This document shows positions 6,595 to 8,118 of a DNA stretch of 8,118 nucleotides, piece by piece. The notes beneath the pieces were generated by a model that saw only the letters and a list, made by a program, of their open reading frames with translations, searched no databases and was not told the origin of the DNA. Numbering within the stretch: the first letter of the stretch is position 1; each line of letters starts with the position of its first letter. Source of the DNA: an uncultured Lachnospiraceae bacterium (GTDB lineage: Bacteria; Bacillota; Clostridia; Lachnospirales; Lachnospiraceae); assembly GCA_934438085.1 (NCBI GenBank), contig CAKSBC010000030.1:1-8118 (forward strand), given 5' to 3'. A program made the translations under genes and the position numbers.

Positions 6595-7068
6595 TCAGTT
6601 TTCCATCAACAGACATACCGCATGTGCAGCTATGCCCTCGCCGCTTCCGGTAAATCCAAGCTTTTCCTCTGTAGTTGCCTTGACGCTAACCTGTGAAATA
6701 TCTATTTCCAGCGCCTCAGCGATTTTTGTACGCATAGCTGTTATATGATCCTTAAGCTTCGGTCTCTGACATATTATGGTGCTGTCAATGTTTCTGATGC
6801 CATATCCATGCTCCCTCAGCAATTCACCTACTGCCTTCAGAAGCTCTATACTGTCAGCTCCCAAATATTTATCGTCATTATCCGGAAAATGCTGCCCTAT
6901 ATCGCCTAATGCAGCGGCTCCGAGCAATGCATCCATAATCGCATGCACAAGCACGTCCGCATCAGAATGTCCGTCCAGCCCCTTTTCATACGGAATATCA
7001 ATTCCGCCAAGTATCAGCTTTCTTCCTTCTTTAAGTCTGTGCACGTCATAGCCGTGGCCTATCCTCAT
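6595..7068 (-). CDS. ispF: 2-C-methyl-D-erythritol 2,4-cyclodiphosphate synthase
   Basis: 157 residues, the standard length. IspF converts 4-diphosphocytidyl-methylerythritol 2-phosphate to the cyclic diphosphate, releasing CMP, in the non-mevalonate isoprenoid pathway; it is a zinc-dependent trimer. Seen here: GYDVH with metal ligands Asp8 and His10, GHSDADVLVH with His42, DIGQHFPD, the CQRPKL loop that binds the cytidine end, and KATTEEKLGFTGSGEGIAAH near the C-terminus. ATG at 7068 has AAAGGA 8 bases upstream. The predicted promoter lies about 140 bases upstream, leaving a long leader that contains a short reading frame. No ispD is fused or adjacent; in many Firmicutes ispD sits directly upstream or fused. 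Confidence 0.97.
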   Translation of the reverse strand: MRIGHGYDVHRLKEGRKLILGGIDIPYEKGLDGHSDADVLVHAIMDALLGAAALGDIGQHFPDNDDKYLGADSIELLKAVGELLREHGYGIRNIDSTIICQRPKLKDHITAMRTKIAEALEIDISQVSVKATTEEKLGFTGSGEGIAAHAVCLLMEN

Positions 7069-7193
7069 ATGTACATCCTTTCGCTGTATATAAGCTTTAT
7101 GTGCCTAATACGTCTTGCGCCGCTACACACTAAAACTTTCCAACGCACACAAATCAGGATTTTGCTTATATAGAGCCTTTTTAAAGCTATCAT
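7065..7193 (-). CDS. Short basic reading frame in the ispF leader (speculative)
   Basis: 42 codons from ATG 7193 to TGA 7065. The frame is preceded by AGGA 4 bases upstream and ends in an ATGA overlap with the ispF start. The peptide is rich in Lys, Arg and Ile (MIALKRLYISKILICVRWKV at its start). I do not recognise it. It lies wholly inside the transcript predicted from the promoter at 7217-7245. A chance frame of this size is quite possible; the ribosome binding site and exact overlap are the only positive signs. Confidence 0.25.
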   Translation of the reverse strand: MIALKRLYISKILICVRWKVLVCSGARRIRHIKLIYSERMYI

Positions 7194-7216
7194 AGTTCCT
7201 GCAAACTTATGTCAGC

Positions 7217-7245
7217 ATTATCTTTATAAGTATAATATATGTCAA
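7217..7245 (-). promoter_or_regulatory. Sigma-A type promoter for ispF
   Basis: On the - strand a perfect TTGACA (7245-7240) is followed after 17 bases by GATAAT (7222-7217), five of six to consensus. The start site would be near 7210, about 140 bases before the ispF ATG. The -35 box abuts the hairpin at 7247-7280. Confidence 0.8.
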
Positions 7246-7246
7246 C

Positions 7247-7280
7247 AAGGGCTTGCAAGGTATAATTCTCGCAAGCCCTT
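7247..7280 (-). terminator. Hairpin terminator after the UPF0340 gene
   Basis: AAGGGCTTGC (7247-7256) pairs perfectly with GCAAGCCCTT (7271-7280) around a 14-base loop. It lies 64 bases past the stop at 7344. The U-run after it on the - strand is poor (TTGTTGAC), because the ispF -35 box follows directly, so termination may be partial. Confidence 0.55.
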
Positions 7281-7343
7281 TATATAAAACTTTTACTAAT
7301 GCGGATTATTACAGCTTTATCTGCATACCACAAATAATCTTCT

Positions 7344-7922
7344 TTAAGGTTTATAATAAACCGCTCTTTCTCCTCCGATAAACTTTGCTCTCGTTCTTGC
7401 CATGACGGTATGCGCATTGCCTATTGAGTCAATGCTGCCTCTTACCGGTACAGCTACCGGTCTTAAATGCATGCCGATGAGAGTATCACCTATATCTATA
7501 CCTGCCGCTGCCTGTATCTCTTCCACAGCAACCGGCTCCTTTAAATGCTTATATGTTGCTGTTGCAAATGATCCGCCGGCCTTAAGCTGCGGTACAACAT
7601 TTACGATAGGTATACGATTTTCTTTTGCATACTGCTTTTCAACTATTATAGCTCTGTTAAGATGCTCACAGCACTGTGCTGCAAGATAGATACCGGTGCC
7701 GTCAAGCACTTCAAGTATTGTTTCACATATAGCATTTCCAATTTCTTCACTTGAAAATGAACCTATCTTATGATGAGCTACTTCACTTGATGAACAGCCG
7801 ACCACAAGCGCATCTCCCGGTTCAAGCTTCGCTGCATCCAAAAGCTCTGTGAGAAGTGTTTTTGTCTCAGCTTTTATTTCATCAAGATTTTTACATTTTT
7901 CGTTTGAAATTCCTGCACCCAT
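7344..7922 (-). CDS. UPF0340 / TIGR01440 family protein (YwlG-like)
   Basis: 192 residues, close to the family norm. Characteristic segments are VVGCSSSEVAHHKIG (about 41-55), AAQCCEHLNRA (about 81-91), VPQLKAGGSFATATY, and AAGIDIGDTLIGMHLRPVAVPVR toward the end. These mark the family of Bacillus subtilis YwlG, whose biochemical role is not firmly established. The paired cysteines and the SSSE segment are conserved and could form an active or metal site, but that is inference. The protein has no signal peptide or membrane segment and should be cytoplasmic. ATG at 7922 has a strong AAGGAGG (7929-7935) 6 bases upstream. It has its own promoter (7949-7978) and a hairpin after its stop, so it looks monocistronic. 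Confidence 0.92.
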   Translation of the reverse strand: MGAGISNEKCKNLDEIKAETKTLLTELLDAAKLEPGDALVVGCSSSEVAHHKIGSFSSEEIGNAICETILEVLDGTGIYLAAQCCEHLNRAIIVEKQYAKENRIPIVNVVPQLKAGGSFATATYKHLKEPVAVEEIQAAAGIDIGDTLIGMHLRPVAVPVRGSIDSIGNAHTVMARTRAKFIGGERAVYYKP

Positions 7923-7948
7923 ATCGTGCCTCCTTATCCCTTGACTAT

Positions 7949-7978
7949 ATTATATAACGTAATGTGTAAAAAAGACAA
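7949..7978 (-). promoter_or_regulatory. Promoter of the UPF0340 gene
   Basis: On the - strand TTGTCT (7978-7973) and a perfect TATAAT (7954-7949) are separated by 18 bases. The start site near 7942 gives a short leader of about 20 bases carrying AAGGAGG. Confidence 0.7.
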
Positions 7979-7992
7979 ACAAAAATGAGTAC

Positions 7993-8033
7993 AAAGAAAA
8001 GCCCACAGAGTAGGATTCTTCTAATCTATGGGC
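7993..8033 (-). terminator. Rho-independent terminator of the tRNA transcript
   Basis: GCCCATAGATTAG (from 8033 on the - strand) pairs with the TACTCTGTGGGC arm ending at 8001, with a wobble and one mismatch. TTTTCTTT (8000-7993) follows. It begins 11 bases after the tRNA 3' end. Confidence 0.8.
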
Positions 8034-8044
8034 CCTCAACAAAG

Positions 8045-8118
8045 TAGCGGAAGGGAGATTCGAACTCTCGACACTACGGGTATGAACCGTATGCTCTAGC
8101 CAACTGAGCTATTCCGCC
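8045..8118 (-). tRNA. tRNA-Met (CAT), probably elongator
   Basis: 74 bases folding as a full cloverleaf: acceptor stem GGCGGAA with TTCCGCT (G1-U72 wobble) and discriminator A; D stem GCTC/GAGC; anticodon stem TACGG/CCGTA with loop TTCATAC, giving anticodon CAT; variable loop GTGTC; T loop TTCGAAT. The CCA end is not encoded. It lacks the three consecutive G-C pairs next to the anticodon loop and the C1-A72 mismatch of initiator tRNA, so elongator Met is favoured. A tRNA-Ile2 with lysidine-modified CAU is possible in principle. The T stem has one A-C mismatch (GAGAG against CTCCC). The gene begins exactly at the window edge, so its promoter is not visible. Confidence 0.93.

Noticed and set aside
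7402..7689. 95-codon + strand frame inside the UPF0340 gene
   Set aside because: Shadow of a strongly conserved family gene on the other strand.
8045..8118. Initiator tRNA-fMet
   Set aside because: It lacks the three G-C pairs beside the anticodon loop and the unpaired first acceptor position.

Overview
The window looks like a Firmicutes chromosome, most likely a Lachnospiraceae-type Clostridium relative. Support comes from the low to moderate GC content, strong AGGAGG-type ribosome binding sites, secreted proteins with choline-binding-like cell-wall repeats, and an ispF / cysS / mini-RNase III cluster. This is inferred from gene content and style, not from a database match.

Left half (1-4300): a surface-protein cluster. 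It contains the last 19 codons of one protein (1-60), a headless paralogue on the + strand (1102-2496), and a full-length paralogue with a signal peptide on the - strand (2674-4167). The two larger copies converge on a set of hairpins at 2523-2626. The first two copies end in near-identical terminators with UNCG tetraloops. Between the first and second copies lies an AT-rich, - strand toxin-antitoxin-like pair: a small upstream protein (741-977) and a zeta-toxin-like P-loop kinase (191-751). The pair has an extended -10 promoter embedded in an inverted repeat. The headless copy starts matching its paralogue exactly at base 1102, where the unrelated AT-rich segment stops.

Right half (4480-8118): housekeeping genes, all on the - strand. 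In transcription order these are tRNA-Met(CAT) with its own terminator, a YwlG/UPF0340 family gene, ispF (isoprenoid synthesis), cysS (cysteinyl-tRNA synthetase) and mrnC (mini-RNase III, 23S rRNA maturation), whose GTG start overlaps the end of cysS. A TTGACA-17-GATAAT promoter drives ispF from about 140 bases upstream. That leader holds a 42-codon reading frame ending in an ATGA overlap with ispF.

The most interesting structure is the convergent pair of surface genes. One has the only visible promoter, ribosome binding site and signal peptide. The other is a body without a head. Perfect 26-30 bp inverted repeats join the two, and the first begins exactly at the truncation point. An inversion or gene conversion there would swap which body is expressed. 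This remains a hypothesis, since no recombinase is present in the window.
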